NCBI RefSeq assembly: GCF_016624945.1
Contig: NZ_JACVUI010000009.1
Coordinates: 1 to 64,000 of the forward strand
Length of the DNA: 64,000 bases
From: Acinetobacter sp. S54
Lineage (GTDB): Bacteria > Pseudomonadota > Gammaproteobacteria > Pseudomonadales > Moraxellaceae
Direction: 5' to 3'
Shown here: positions 47,462-57,340 of the stretch, piece by piece
How positions within the stretch are numbered: position 1 is the first letter of the stretch
How the letters are laid out: each line of letters begins with the position of its first letter
Position numbers and translations under genes: made by a program
The notes under the pieces: model-generated
Seen by the model: the letters and a program-made list of their open reading frames with translations, nothing else
Told to the model about the DNA's origin: nothing
The model's database searches: none

Positions 47462-48622
47462 ATGTTCATCCCATATGGCAAACAAAATATAAATCAGGCA
47501 GATATTGATGCAGTTATTCAGGTTCTTCAATCTGACTTTTTGACACAAGGACCGCAAGTTCCATTGTTTGAAAAATCAGTTGCAGAGCTGGTAGAGGCTA
47601 AATATGCCTTTGCTATGAATAGTGCGACATCAGCTTTACATGTAGCTTGTTTGGCATTGGGATTGAAAAAAGGAGATGTTCTTTGGACGTCTCCTATTAC
47701 CTTTGTTGCATCATCAAATTGTGCTTTATATTGTGGAGCTGATGTTGATTTTGTTGATATTGATCCAGATACATATAACCTTTCGGTTGACGCTTTAAGA
47801 GTAAAGCTAGAGGTTGCAAAACAAAATAATAAATTACCGAAGATTGTCGTGCCTGTACATTTATGTGGGCAGTCATGTGATATGGAAAGGATTCATGCGC
47901 TTTCACAAGAGTATGGGTTTAGCATTATTGAAGATGCATCTCATGCAATTGGTGGCAAATATAAAGAAAATTATATTGGTTCTAATCAGTATTCTGATAT
48001 TACGATTTTCAGCTTCCATCCTGTCAAAATTATTACGACTGCTGAAGGTGGAATGGCGCTTACTAATAATGAAGAGTTAGCCAAGAAAATTGATTTATTA
48101 CGTAGTCATGGTGTAACTCGTAATCCAGAGTTTATGATTAAACCTTCAGAAGGTCCTTGGTATTACCAGCAGGTAGAGTTGGGTTATAACTACCGTATGA
48201 CCGAGTTACAAGCAGCTCTGGGCGTTACTCAATTGACACGTCTAGAAGCTTTTGTGGCTAAACGACATGAAATTTCAAAAAAATATAATGAATTATTAAA
48301 AGATTTACCCTTAATTACACCTTATCAATTGCCAGAAACATACTCTGGATTACATTTATATGTTATCCGTTTAAAACTTAATGAGTTGAGCAAAGGACGT
48401 AAAGAAATCTTTGAAACGTTGCGAGAGAAAGGTATTGGTGTCAACGTACATTATATCCCAGTACATACTCAACCTTATTATGAGCAGCTTGGTTTTAAGC
48501 AAGGGGACTTCCCTGAAGCTGAGGCTTATTACGAAGCAGCTATTAGCTTACCAATGTTCCCTGATTTGACTGATGAGCAAATTCAGTATGTCTACCAAGC
48601 ACTTAAAGAGGTGTTGGTATAA
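47462..48622 (+). CDS. pseC: UDP-4-amino-4,6-dideoxy-AltNAc aminotransferase
   Basis: PseC transfers an amino group to C4 of the PseB product with pyridoxal phosphate. The 386-residue DegT-family protein has FLTQGPQVPLFEKSVAELV, AMNSATSALHVACLALGL, VPVHLCGQSCDMERI, IIEDASHAIGGKY and the PLP-lysine site FHPVKIITTAEGGM, with GYNYRMTELQAALGV. It lies between pseB and pseF with only two-base gaps. Confidence 0.93.
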   Translation: MFIPYGKQNINQADIDAVIQVLQSDFLTQGPQVPLFEKSVAELVEAKYAFAMNSATSALHVACLALGLKKGDVLWTSPITFVASSNCALYCGADVDFVDIDPDTYNLSVDALRVKLEVAKQNNKLPKIVVPVHLCGQSCDMERIHALSQEYGFSIIEDASHAIGGKYKENYIGSNQYSDITIFSFHPVKIITTAEGGMALTNNEELAKKIDLLRSHGVTRNPEFMIKPSEGPWYYQQVELGYNYRMTELQAALGVTQLTRLEAFVAKRHEISKKYNELLKDLPLITPYQLPETYSGLHLYVIRLKLNELSKGRKEIFETLREKGIGVNVHYIPVHTQPYYEQLGFKQGDFPEAEAYYEAAISLPMFPDLTDEQIQYVYQALKEVLV

Positions 48623-48624
48623 CA

Positions 48625-49317
48625 ATGCGATTGGCGGTTATTCCTGCACGAGGTGGAAGCAAAAGAATCCCTCGTAAAAACATAAAAGACTTCTATGGTA
48701 AGCCCATGATTGCATGGTCGATAGAAGCTGCACTTAAAAGTGAATGTTTTGATGAGGTTTGGGTTTCGACCGATGATCAAGAAATTGCAGATATTGCAAT
48801 AAGTTTTGGAGCAAAAGTTCCATTTATGCGACCGGCTCATTTGTCTGATGATTATTCAACTACAGCAGATGTTATGCAACACGCAACACAAGCTTTTACT
48901 CGATTGCAGGGACAATCGCCTGATTATGTTTGCTGTTTATATGCAACAGCACCATTTGTACAGATTGATGATCTTAGAGCTGGGTTACAGTTATTGAAGG
49001 ATTGCCCTATAGATTATGCATTTAGTGCTACAACCTTTGCTTTTCCAATTCAAAGAGCAATTAAACTGAATCAGGCGGGTAACGTGGAAATGTTCCAGCC
49101 AGAAAACTTTAATAAGCGCTCTCAAGACTTAGAAGAAGCATGGCATGATGCTGGGCAGTTTTATTGGGGAACAGCACAGGCATGGTTAGAAAAATCAGTA
49201 ATTTTCTCAAATAAATCACGAATTGTAGAGCTTCCTAGAACACGTGTGCAGGATATTGATACTTTGGAAGACTGGCATCGTGCAGAGTTGATGGCACAAT
49301 TACTCTTAAATGTATAA
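48625..49317 (+). CDS. pseF: Pseudaminic acid cytidylyltransferase
   Basis: PseF activates pseudaminic acid as the CMP sugar for the transferase. The 230-residue protein has AVIPARGGSKRIPRKNIKDF, the CTP-binding P-loop of the CMP-sugar synthetase family, PMIAWSIEAAL, VWVSTDDQEIADIA and RTRVQDIDTLEDW. Its end overlaps the next frame, where pseG starts at 49319. Confidence 0.92.
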   Translation: MRLAVIPARGGSKRIPRKNIKDFYGKPMIAWSIEAALKSECFDEVWVSTDDQEIADIAISFGAKVPFMRPAHLSDDYSTTADVMQHATQAFTRLQGQSPDYVCCLYATAPFVQIDDLRAGLQLLKDCPIDYAFSATTFAFPIQRAIKLNQAGNVEMFQPENFNKRSQDLEEAWHDAGQFYWGTAQAWLEKSVIFSNKSRIVELPRTRVQDIDTLEDWHRAELMAQLLLNV

Positions 49318-49318
49318 C

Positions 49319-50416
49319 ATGAAATTTTGTTTTCGAGCTGACGCATCTTTACAAATAGGTTCAGGACATGTTGTTCGCTGTTTAACCATTGCTGATGCTT
49401 TAGCAATACATGGTCATAAAAGCTATTTTATCTGTCGTTCGCATCAAGGTAATTTAATTGAATTTGTCAGACAACGTGGTTATACCGTCTATGTCTTACC
49501 AGAGCCTTCCCTGAATGCTTGTCAAGATTTGACAGAATATCAGCGCTGGTTAGGTGTGACTGAGCAACAAGATGCTCAAGAAACCCTAGAAATTTTGAAA
49601 AAACATACTGTAGACTGGATGATCGTAGATCATTATGGTTTATCTGCAATATGGCAACAAAACATTCGCCTAAAGGTTAAACGGATTGTTGCTATTGATG
49701 ATTTGGCAAACCGATTACATGATGCTGATATCATTTTGGATTGTGGCTTAGCACATACTTCTTCAGATTATGCAAAATTAAATTATCGCAAAGGCCACTA
49801 TTTAATGGGACCAAGTTATGCTTTATTGCGTCCCGAATTTCATAGCAAACGATTATGGCTAGAGCAGCATCCAAAAACATATCACCATGATAAGTTAAAA
49901 ATTCTGGTGAATTTAGGCGGAATAGATAAAGATAATTTAACAGGAACGGTGTTAGAACGTTTATCTCATGACCAACAACGACAGTATTTATCTGTTACAG
50001 TCGTGATGGGGATTAATGCGCCTTGGAAAGATTTAATTTTAGAACAATCGAAAAAACTTCCATTTACCAATAAAGTTTTGATTAACGCCAATAATATGGC
50101 GGAATTAATGGCTGAACATGATTTAGCGATTGGTGCTGCAGGTAGTACAGCTTGGGAAAGATGCTGTTTAGGGCTACCTACGATTATGATCTGTATGGCA
50201 GAAAACCAGAAAATGATTGCAAAAGATTTGCATGATTTGGATGTGGCGATATCTCTAGATCAAGCAGATATTCATGAAAAGTTATCACAGGCATTGCAAC
50301 AACTTGACCAAGAACGACTAAAGCTCATGTCTCAACAGGCGTTAACTGTTACAAATGGTTTAGGTGTAGATTTGCTGTTACAAGTAATGTTTTCAGAGGA
50401 ATTTAATACATGTTAA
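49319..50416 (+). CDS. pseG: UDP-2,4-diacetamido-2,4,6-trideoxy-AltNAc hydrolase
   Basis: PseG removes UDP from the diacetamido sugar. The 365-residue GT-B-fold protein begins MKFCFRADASLQIGSGHVVR, has IVDHYGLSAIWQQNI and VAIDDLANRLHDADIILD, and GGIDKDNLTGTVL in the middle and GAAGSTAWERCCLGLPTI near the UDP site. ATG 49319 is preferred over one three codons earlier because the family starts with the FRADAS strand. Overlaps pseH. Confidence 0.9.
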   Translation: MKFCFRADASLQIGSGHVVRCLTIADALAIHGHKSYFICRSHQGNLIEFVRQRGYTVYVLPEPSLNACQDLTEYQRWLGVTEQQDAQETLEILKKHTVDWMIVDHYGLSAIWQQNIRLKVKRIVAIDDLANRLHDADIILDCGLAHTSSDYAKLNYRKGHYLMGPSYALLRPEFHSKRLWLEQHPKTYHHDKLKILVNLGGIDKDNLTGTVLERLSHDQQRQYLSVTVVMGINAPWKDLILEQSKKLPFTNKVLINANNMAELMAEHDLAIGAAGSTAWERCCLGLPTIMICMAENQKMIAKDLHDLDVAISLDQADIHEKLSQALQQLDQERLKLMSQQALTVTNGLGVDLLLQVMFSEEFNTC

Positions 50417-50925
50417 ATCCAAAAAATGCAAAGCTCAGAGTATTGAGTGATGATGATCTGGAAATGGTGCTGCAATGGCGTAACCATGATGATATTCGCA
50501 AGTGGATGGTCAACACGGATGTAATTGCTTTAACTGATCATTTTGCTTGGTTTGAGCGAAACAAGAATAGAACGGATCGCTTATTCTATATTTTTGAATA
50601 TCAGAACCAACCACAAGGTTATGTTTCCTTTGTTATGATCCCAAATAGTACAGTCTATGAATGGGGTTTTTATATAAAACCCGATGCTGAAAAAGGAATG
50701 GGGCAGTTATTAGGCAATGTTGCATTGAACTACGCATTTGAGAAGCTTGGTTTAGATAAGGTTTTTGGTCAAGTATTAGCTTTTAACGAGAAATCCATAA
50801 ATTTCCATAAAAAAATGGGTTTTTTAAATGAAGGTATACTGAGAAAACATTTTAAAGATGACCGTGGTGAATTTAATATACATCAGTTTGGTTTGTTACG
50901 AGAAGAATGGTTAGAGGACAAATGA
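50410..50925 (+). CDS. pseH: UDP-4-amino-4,6-dideoxy-AltNAc N-acetyltransferase
   Basis: PseH acetylates the 4-amino group before UDP removal. The 171-residue GNAT protein has LEMVLQWRNHDDIRKWM, EWGFYIKPDAEKGMGQLLGN (acetyl-CoA loop) and KVFGQVLAFNEKSINFHKKM. It overlaps pseG by seven bases and precedes pseI by one. Confidence 0.9.
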   Translation: MLNPKNAKLRVLSDDDLEMVLQWRNHDDIRKWMVNTDVIALTDHFAWFERNKNRTDRLFYIFEYQNQPQGYVSFVMIPNSTVYEWGFYIKPDAEKGMGQLLGNVALNYAFEKLGLDKVFGQVLAFNEKSINFHKKMGFLNEGILRKHFKDDRGEFNIHQFGLLREEWLEDK

Positions 50926-50926
50926 G

Positions 50927-51976
50927 ATGAACAAAAAAATTACAATTAATCATCGTGACATTGGTACAGGTTTTCCACCGTATATTATTGCTGAGCTTTC
51001 AGCAAATCATAACGGCAGCTTAAATACGGCACTCAAAATTATTGAAGAAGCCAAACGCTGTGGTGCCGACGCGATTAAATTACAAACTTATAGTGCAGAT
51101 ACCATCACACTGAATAGCCAAAATGAAGAGTTTATGATTCGTGGCGGTTTATGGGATGGGCAGTCCTTGTATGAACTTTATCAAAAAGCTCAAATGCCAT
51201 GGGAATGGCATAAGCCACTGTTTGAACATGCACGTGCTTTAGATATCACGATTTTTAGTTCTCCATTTGATCGCACAGCAGTAGATTTGCTTGAAGAGCT
51301 GAATGCCCCAGCCTATAAAATTGCTTCTTTTGAAGCGGTGGACTTGCCACTTATTAAATATGTGGCTTCGACTGGTAAACCCATGATTATCTCTACAGGC
51401 ATGGCGAATAAAGAGGAAATTGGTGAGGCAATTCAAGCTGCTTACGATGGTGGATGTAAAGAGCTTGTGGTTTTACATTGTGTGAGTGGTTATCCTGCAC
51501 CTGCGGAAGATTATAATCTGCTGACTATGGTGGATATGGCAAAATCTTTTAATGTGCCGGTTGGGTTGTCAGATCATACTTTAGATAATACGACAGCCAT
51601 TACTTCGGTTGCCTTGGGTGCATGTCTGATCGAAAAGCATTTTACGCTTGACCGTAATGGTGGTGGGCCAGATGATAGTTTTTCATTAGAACCCAAAGAA
51701 CTTCAGCAATTGTGTCAAGGTGCAAAAACTGCATGGCAAGCGCTTGGTCATGTAGATTATGGTCGAAAATCAAGTGAACAAGGTAATGCTCAGTTTAGAC
51801 GCTCACTTTACTTTGTAAAAGATTTAAAAGCAGGTGACATAATTGATGAATCAAGCATCCGAAGCGTACGCCCAGGGTTCGGTTTACCACCTAAGTTTTA
51901 TGATAAAATTTTAGGAAAAAAAGTAACACAAGATGTTAATTTGAATACACCAGTAAAATTAGAAATTATTAGCTAA
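50927..51976 (+). CDS. pseI: Pseudaminic acid synthase
   Basis: PseI condenses phosphoenolpyruvate with the hexose to form the nine-carbon acid. The 349-residue NeuB-family protein has IIAELSANHNGSLNTALKI, DAIKLQTYSADTITL, TIFSSPFDRTAVDLL, PMIISTGMANKEEI and a C-terminal SAF domain from about residue 290 (FRRSLYFVKDLKAGDII). The six pse genes are all present, in order B, C, F, G, H, I. Confidence 0.93.
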   Translation: MNKKITINHRDIGTGFPPYIIAELSANHNGSLNTALKIIEEAKRCGADAIKLQTYSADTITLNSQNEEFMIRGGLWDGQSLYELYQKAQMPWEWHKPLFEHARALDITIFSSPFDRTAVDLLEELNAPAYKIASFEAVDLPLIKYVASTGKPMIISTGMANKEEIGEAIQAAYDGGCKELVVLHCVSGYPAPAEDYNLLTMVDMAKSFNVPVGLSDHTLDNTTAITSVALGACLIEKHFTLDRNGGGPDDSFSLEPKELQQLCQGAKTAWQALGHVDYGRKSSEQGNAQFRRSLYFVKDLKAGDIIDESSIRSVRPGFGLPPKFYDKILGKKVTQDVNLNTPVKLEIIS

Positions 51977-51978
51977 TT

Positions 51979-53184
51979 ATGCGTGTATTAAAAGATAGTT
52001 TTATTTATTTGATTGGGGAGCTTTTTGCGAAAAGTCTCCCTTTTCTGATGTTGCCTTACCTAACAAGAAAGCTTGGGCCAGACGGTTTTGGTGAGTTGTC
52101 TTATTATTTAACCTTGCTTGCATTATTCGGTATTTTTGTTGGTTTAAGCCAAGAGGGGGCGGTTACGCGATATTTCTATTTTTATGGAAAAAAAGCGTTA
52201 AATACTGTGGTTAAGGCGGGATATTTATTTAATATTATTATTTCTATTTTATTGTTGCTCGGATGCTGGTGGCTTAAAGCTGAAATTATGGCATATATTG
52301 TACTAGCTACTATGTTTCAGTCTTTTGTTAACGTACAACTTGCCTTAAGGCAGTGCCAGAAGCAACCACTTAAATATATTACAATTCAAATTATATTATC
52401 TTTAACAAATGTGTTATTCACCATAGCTGCTCTTGAATACTTCAGTCAAGATTTAGTAGCTTATCGTATACTAGCAATCGTTATTTCAAACCTAACAACA
52501 TTCCTAATTGCTAGTTTTATATTAGGAGACCTGTTTACAGATGATTATCGCTTTACATGGCAAAGATTGCGTTTAGGCCTATTTTATATTTTCTCATTTG
52601 GGTTACCATTGATCCTGCATCAATCAAGTTTTTTTATAAAGGGTCAGTTAGACAGAATTTTTATTTACCAACAATACTCTAAAGCAGAGCTCGGAATTTA
52701 TTCAGCAGGGGTACAGATAGCGGCTGTACTGCCAATTATTCTTATGGCACTCAATAAAGCAATTGTACCGTATTACTATCAAGGTCTTAAGGATAACTCA
52801 TTATCTATAGCAAAAATAAAAAAGTACACATTGTTTAGTCTCCCTTTAAGTGTACTACCCGCAGTAGTGGGCTGGCTACTACCTGAGCAAGTATATCTCT
52901 GGTTTTTAGGGAAAAATTATATTGGTTCAAAATACTTTGTAGTAACCTATTTGTTAGGATATGGGGCCAACTTTCCATATTTAATATTAGTGAATTATTT
53001 GTTCTACTATGGACTTAATAAAACAATCGCTACTATTACCTTTATTAGTTCACTCTTTTATTTAATATTATTAATTTATTTTAGTAGTAAATCAATTAAT
53101 TTCATTCCTTATGCCCTTATATTTTCTAATTTACTAATGTTAACAATTTTATATGCTGTGGTGGCAAAATGCAAAAAAATCTAA
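51979..53184 (+). CDS. wzx: Capsule repeat-unit flippase Wzx
   Basis: Wzx moves undecaprenyl-linked repeat units across the inner membrane. The 401-residue protein has about 12 membrane segments and the polysaccharide-transporter start PFLMLPYLTRKLGPDGFGEL, with later LILHQSSFFIKGQLDRIFIY. It starts two bases after pseI and overlaps the next gene by 16 bases. Confidence 0.88.
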   Translation: MRVLKDSFIYLIGELFAKSLPFLMLPYLTRKLGPDGFGELSYYLTLLALFGIFVGLSQEGAVTRYFYFYGKKALNTVVKAGYLFNIIISILLLLGCWWLKAEIMAYIVLATMFQSFVNVQLALRQCQKQPLKYITIQIILSLTNVLFTIAALEYFSQDLVAYRILAIVISNLTTFLIASFILGDLFTDDYRFTWQRLRLGLFYIFSFGLPLILHQSSFFIKGQLDRIFIYQQYSKAELGIYSAGVQIAAVLPIILMALNKAIVPYYYQGLKDNSLSIAKIKKYTLFSLPLSVLPAVVGWLLPEQVYLWFLGKNYIGSKYFVVTYLLGYGANFPYLILVNYLFYYGLNKTIATITFISSLFYLILLIYFSSKSINFIPYALIFSNLLMLTILYAVVAKCKKI

Positions 53185-54119
53185 TTGTTTGTATGACTCC
53201 TTTACAAGCTATGATAGCTGAAAAAATTATTAGTAATAGTAAAGAAAAATTCGATATTATATATATTGCTGACTTAACAGATAAAAATAAAAATTATTTT
53301 TTAAGATTGCTAAATATTTGTAATGAGGGGATTTTTATAGTGCATCCTAAAAATCTAATAGAATTTTTGAAATTTAAAGTAAAAATTATTAAAATAAGAA
53401 ATTTTGAGTATAAGAGCGTATATGCTGCAAATATTGATCGAAAAATAATTCAATATTTATATTCATTAAATTTAAAAGCAAATTTTTATACTTTTGATGA
53501 TGGGGTGGGAAATATTATTCCAAAGAGTTCCTTTAATATTGAGGAAGATATATCAATAGGGAAAAAGATTTTTTGGCGTTTACTGGGGGTAAAAGTAAAT
53601 AGCTATTACATAAAAGAACATTCTAAAACTCACTATACGATTTTTAATTATATAAAAAATATTATTGATAAAGTTGAATATGTTCAGTTAGTGCCAAATT
53701 TATATATTGAGGATAATGAAGGAGATAGTATAAAAATTTTTTTAGGGCAACCTATGGCTGAAATAAATGACAAGTACAATAATATTTTTATATCTAACTT
53801 ATTAGAAAAATTTCAAATAAATCTATATTTTCCTCATCCTAGAGAAAAGGATGTTAAATTAAATATAGATATTATTGAAAGTCCAAAGGTTTTTGAAGAA
53901 TATGTAATTGATTTAATGCGAGATAGTCGGTGTAAGGTTGAGATATATAGCTTTTTAAGTACCGCTATAATTAATATTTCTCAAATTAATAATATAGAGG
54001 TTAAATATATTTGTGATTATTATTTAATGGAGAAATATAAAGAATTTTATAAAATTGCTCAAGATTATTTTAATATCAAAGTAATTAATTTTGAAGACGG
54101 AATAAATGAGGTTGGTTGA
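53169..54119 (+). CDS. Sialyltransferase-like glycosyltransferase, probable pseudaminic acid transferase
   Basis: The 316-residue protein carries the short motifs of bacterial sialyltransferases: D-D-G in FYTFDDGVGN (about 110-112), the HP motif in YFPHPREK (about 223-224), and a Ser/Thr pair in YSFLSTAI (about 264-265). This fits GT52/GT38-type enzymes using CMP-nonulosonic acids. With the pseBCFGHI set just upstream, it probably adds pseudaminic acid to the repeat unit. It recalls the KpsS1-type gene in pseudaminic K loci of A. baumannii, from memory. Its composition is much more AT-rich than the pse genes. Confidence 0.72.
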   Translation: MQKNLIVCMTPLQAMIAEKIISNSKEKFDIIYIADLTDKNKNYFLRLLNICNEGIFIVHPKNLIEFLKFKVKIIKIRNFEYKSVYAANIDRKIIQYLYSLNLKANFYTFDDGVGNIIPKSSFNIEEDISIGKKIFWRLLGVKVNSYYIKEHSKTHYTIFNYIKNIIDKVEYVQLVPNLYIEDNEGDSIKIFLGQPMAEINDKYNNIFISNLLEKFQINLYFPHPREKDVKLNIDIIESPKVFEEYVIDLMRDSRCKVEIYSFLSTAIINISQINNIEVKYICDYYLMEKYKEFYKIAQDYFNIKVINFEDGINEVG

Positions 54120-54121
54120 GA

Positions 54122-55189
54122 ATGTATTTATATTTTTTCATATGGATTTATATTATTGTTGCTAATTTTTTAAGTAACTATAAAACCTCATTAAGTAAAT
54201 TGTTTTTTATTTTTACTATGGTTTTTCTAATATTTTTTATTGGATTAAGGTTTCAAATTGGTGGCGACTGGTATAGTTATCAATTAATCTATGAAATTTT
54301 CATTGGAGAAAAATTTAAAGACGCTATACATATTGCTGAACCAGGTTACTCTCTTTTAAATATTTTAGGTTTACATTTTGGTTTTGCTGATACTTTATTT
54401 GTAAATTTAATGTCAGCAGTAATAATATGTTGTTTTCTTTATTTAAGTTTTGTTCAACTAAATAAGTATTGGTTGTGTTTACTTATTTACTATCCTTGTC
54501 ATATACTAACTTTGTCCTTAGGTTATACTAGACAATCAATAGCAGTAGCAATTATAACGTATTCTTTTGTTAAGCTCTTCGAGAATAAAAAAATAGGCTT
54601 TATATTTTATGTGATTTTAGCTTCTATGTTTCATCGAACAGCTATCCTATTGTTAATATTTTATCCATTGCAATTATTGATGAATAGAAGAAATATATTA
54701 ATTTTATATCAATTTTTTTCATTATTTTTAATAACAGCTTTACTGTATATATCTAGTATTTATGATAGTAATATTTATACAAGTGATAATTCTGAAATAT
54801 CATCTTCGGGTGTATTTATGCGAATTGCTTTGCATATAATACCCTTGCTTTGTTATTTTTATTTTCGTAAAAAAATATTTTTAAATAATAATGAAAGACA
54901 GTTACTTGATTATTTTGTTATGTTGATTATTTATTGTTTATTTTTGGCTTTTATTTACTCGACCTTAGTCGATCGATTTAATTTCTATTTAATATTTTTT
55001 GATTTATTTGTCATTGTTTCTACCTATAAATATTTAACTAGTAAAAGCAGATTCTTATTTATATCTGTATTGGTAATATTTTACACGATTTTTATTTTAA
55101 TTTGGTTATTAAATAGCAAGTTCGTTTTATCGGCGTGGACGCCTTATCAAAATTATTTAATAGATTATCTTTTAAACTATGTTTTTTAA
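54122..55189 (+). CDS. wzy: Capsule repeat-unit polymerase Wzy
   Basis: Wzy joins repeat units in the periplasm. The 355-residue protein has about ten membrane segments and the EpsG/Wzy-type opening FFIGLRFQIGGDWYSYQLIY, with the conserved GxDW. ATG 54122 is used in preference to a TTG two codons upstream. It lies between the sialyltransferase-like gene and two glycosyltransferases, the usual place. Wzy proteins are very variable, so the call rests on topology, this motif and context. Strongly AT-rich. Confidence 0.82.
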   Translation: MYLYFFIWIYIIVANFLSNYKTSLSKLFFIFTMVFLIFFIGLRFQIGGDWYSYQLIYEIFIGEKFKDAIHIAEPGYSLLNILGLHFGFADTLFVNLMSAVIICCFLYLSFVQLNKYWLCLLIYYPCHILTLSLGYTRQSIAVAIITYSFVKLFENKKIGFIFYVILASMFHRTAILLLIFYPLQLLMNRRNILILYQFFSLFLITALLYISSIYDSNIYTSDNSEISSSGVFMRIALHIIPLLCYFYFRKKIFLNNNERQLLDYFVMLIIYCLFLAFIYSTLVDRFNFYLIFFDLFVIVSTYKYLTSKSRFLFISVLVIFYTIFILIWLLNSKFVLSAWTPYQNYLIDYLLNYVF

Positions 55190-55211
55190 AAGTGTGGAGT
55201 ATTAATTTCAT

Positions 55212-56288
55212 ATGAATATTTTACATATAGCTCCAGAATATAAGTGGTCTAAAATCTTTATTTTACCTATTGCTAATTATCAAATACATCAAGGAAATGA
55301 AGTTTGGATATCTGCTCCTAATGTCCTGAAAAATACTTCCGAGCTTGACGCAGTTAAATTTGTTTCTTGGAATAGTAAGTATAAAAATGTTGTTAAGCAT
55401 ATTGGTAGGCTTTTTCTTGTTTTGAAAATGGTGCATAAGTACAAAATAAATAAAATATATTTTCATACTACAGTAGATTCGACCTTAAATATTTTTATTC
55501 TTAGACTGTTTAGTTCGGCTCAGCTGGTATACGTGAACCATGGTGTGCCCTACTTGGGTTATAACTCAATAATGCAATATATATTAAAACTATGTGAGAT
55601 TGTTAATATTAATTTTTCTCATCGTTCTGTTACAATTACTCAATCTATGAAGCAATTACTTGGGCCTTTAAATTATAAAAAAAAGGAAATTGCTGCTTTA
55701 ACTCCTGGTACATTGGTCGGGGTGAAAATCCCTTATTCGAGTTATACCGACTTACAATCTGCCCGTGAGTTATTGAAAAAAAACTCTAATAAATCAATAT
55801 TAAAAATATTATATGTTGGGCGACTAGAGCACCGAAAAGGTATTTACGATTTAATTGAAGCAATAAATCGTACAAATCTGAACTGTGAATTAACTGTTTT
55901 GGGTGGCACAGCTAATGAATTGGAAACGGAATTAGATTTATCAAAAGTAAAATTTGAAGGCTTTAAATCTGATTTGTACTCTTATTATTTAAATGCTGAT
56001 TTACTGTGTGTACCTTCTCATCATGAAGGTTTTGGGCAAGTTTATTTAGAAGCAGCTGCTCATGGTGTGATTCCAGTGTGTTGTAATATTCCAGGGCCAA
56101 CAGATTTTATAAAACACAACACAAATGGTTTTATTGTTGAAGCTAAATCTCCCGATTCAATTCTAGAGTTATTCGAAGAGATAAATTTAAAAAAATTTGA
56201 TTTAGATGCGATTCAAAAGCAAGCTTTTGAATCGGTTCAAGCATATGAATCATTTCAAGTAATTAGTAACAATATGGATCATTTCTAA
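55212..56288 (+). CDS. Glycosyltransferase, GT4 family
   Basis: The 358-residue protein has the GT-B fold of family 4: an N-terminal domain ending in VYVNHGVPYLGYNS, then the C-terminal nucleotide domain with ILYVGRLEHRKGIYDLIEAI and ADLLCVPSHHEGFGQVYLEA, which includes the catalytic EGFG/E-x7-E element. It should add one sugar of the repeat unit; donor and linkage are unknown. Its stop overlaps the next start (TAATG). Strongly AT-rich. Confidence 0.87.
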   Translation: MNILHIAPEYKWSKIFILPIANYQIHQGNEVWISAPNVLKNTSELDAVKFVSWNSKYKNVVKHIGRLFLVLKMVHKYKINKIYFHTTVDSTLNIFILRLFSSAQLVYVNHGVPYLGYNSIMQYILKLCEIVNINFSHRSVTITQSMKQLLGPLNYKKKEIAALTPGTLVGVKIPYSSYTDLQSARELLKKNSNKSILKILYVGRLEHRKGIYDLIEAINRTNLNCELTVLGGTANELETELDLSKVKFEGFKSDLYSYYLNADLLCVPSHHEGFGQVYLEAAAHGVIPVCCNIPGPTDFIKHNTNGFIVEAKSPDSILELFEEINLKKFDLDAIQKQAFESVQAYESFQVISNNMDHF

Positions 56289-57340
56289 TGACTATTTATT
56301 TTGTAACGAATGGCATTAACCGTATGGCAGGTACAGAGCGCGTTATTGTTCAACTTGCACAAGCCCTTGAAGATGTCATTATTCTCGTTCCAGGAAGTGA
56401 GCAATGTGCTTTTTCTAGATGTAAAGACTTAAATATACAATCATTAGAAGTTGGTGAATTTCCAACCCATAATAAGTTAGCTAAAATTATCCATAGATTA
56501 AACTATTTCCGTAAGCTGAAATCGATTCTCAAAAGAAACGATACGGTTATAAGTTTTTCTTTTGATTTAAATTTAGTAAATATTAGACTTTCAAAAATAT
56601 TAAATTATACCCCTATAGTCTGTGAGCACATCGAATATAACTATCATAAAGGGATTAGGAATCTCATTAGAAAAAAATTTTATAGTCAAGATACGGTTAC
56701 CTTAGTCTGTTTAACAGAGACGGATAAGAGAAAGTTCTTAAATGATGGCATCCGTACACTTGTAATTCCTAATTTTATTTATCCTTTAGATAGTAAATAT
56801 AACAGTAAATCAAAAAAGGCCCTATCAATAGGGCGGTTGGAGTTTCAGAAAAATTTTGCTTTCCTTATTGAAGCATTCCATTTATCTAAAATTTATGAGA
56901 ATGGATGGGTTCTCGATATCGTAGGCGAGGGCTCGGAACAGAAAGAGCTTGAAGAAAAAATTAAATTATTAAATATGAATGAGTTCATTAGAATTCATCC
57001 ATTTACTAAAAATATATCAAAATTTTATCAAGATTCAGCACTTATGTGCATGACGAGTAGATTTGAAGCTTTTCCTATGGTTCTATTGGAAGCTATGAAT
57101 AACTCTTTACCTGTCCTTGTGAGCGATTTCCCTACAGGAGCTAGAGAAATTTTAGGTGAAGAAAATACACAAATTGTAACGGACTATACACCTGAGGCGT
57201 TTGGTAAATTATTAGCCTCTTTTTGTGTAGATGAGAATTTACGGAAAACTTTATCAAAGCAAAATTCAGAGTTAATACGTAAATATTATCCTGAACAAAT
57301 TGTAAAATTATGGAAAGAGTTAGTAGAGCAAAAAAACTAA
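56288..57340 (+). CDS. Glycosyltransferase, GT4 family
   Basis: The 350-residue GT4-type protein has GINRMAGTERVIVQLAQAL at the N-terminus, PIVCEHIEYNYHKG, then ALSIGRLEFQKNFAFLIEAF and CMTSRFEAFPMVLLEAMNN with the nucleotide-sugar ExxxxxxxE motif. It begins at the last base of the preceding stop codon. Donor and linkage are not known. It ends the variable AT-rich block; a 318-base gap follows before the itrA start. Confidence 0.87.
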   Translation: MTIYFVTNGINRMAGTERVIVQLAQALEDVIILVPGSEQCAFSRCKDLNIQSLEVGEFPTHNKLAKIIHRLNYFRKLKSILKRNDTVISFSFDLNLVNIRLSKILNYTPIVCEHIEYNYHKGIRNLIRKKFYSQDTVTLVCLTETDKRKFLNDGIRTLVIPNFIYPLDSKYNSKSKKALSIGRLEFQKNFAFLIEAFHLSKIYENGWVLDIVGEGSEQKELEEKIKLLNMNEFIRIHPFTKNISKFYQDSALMCMTSRFEAFPMVLLEAMNNSLPVLVSDFPTGAREILGEENTQIVTDYTPEAFGKLLASFCVDENLRKTLSKQNSELIRKYYPEQIVKLWKELVEQKN

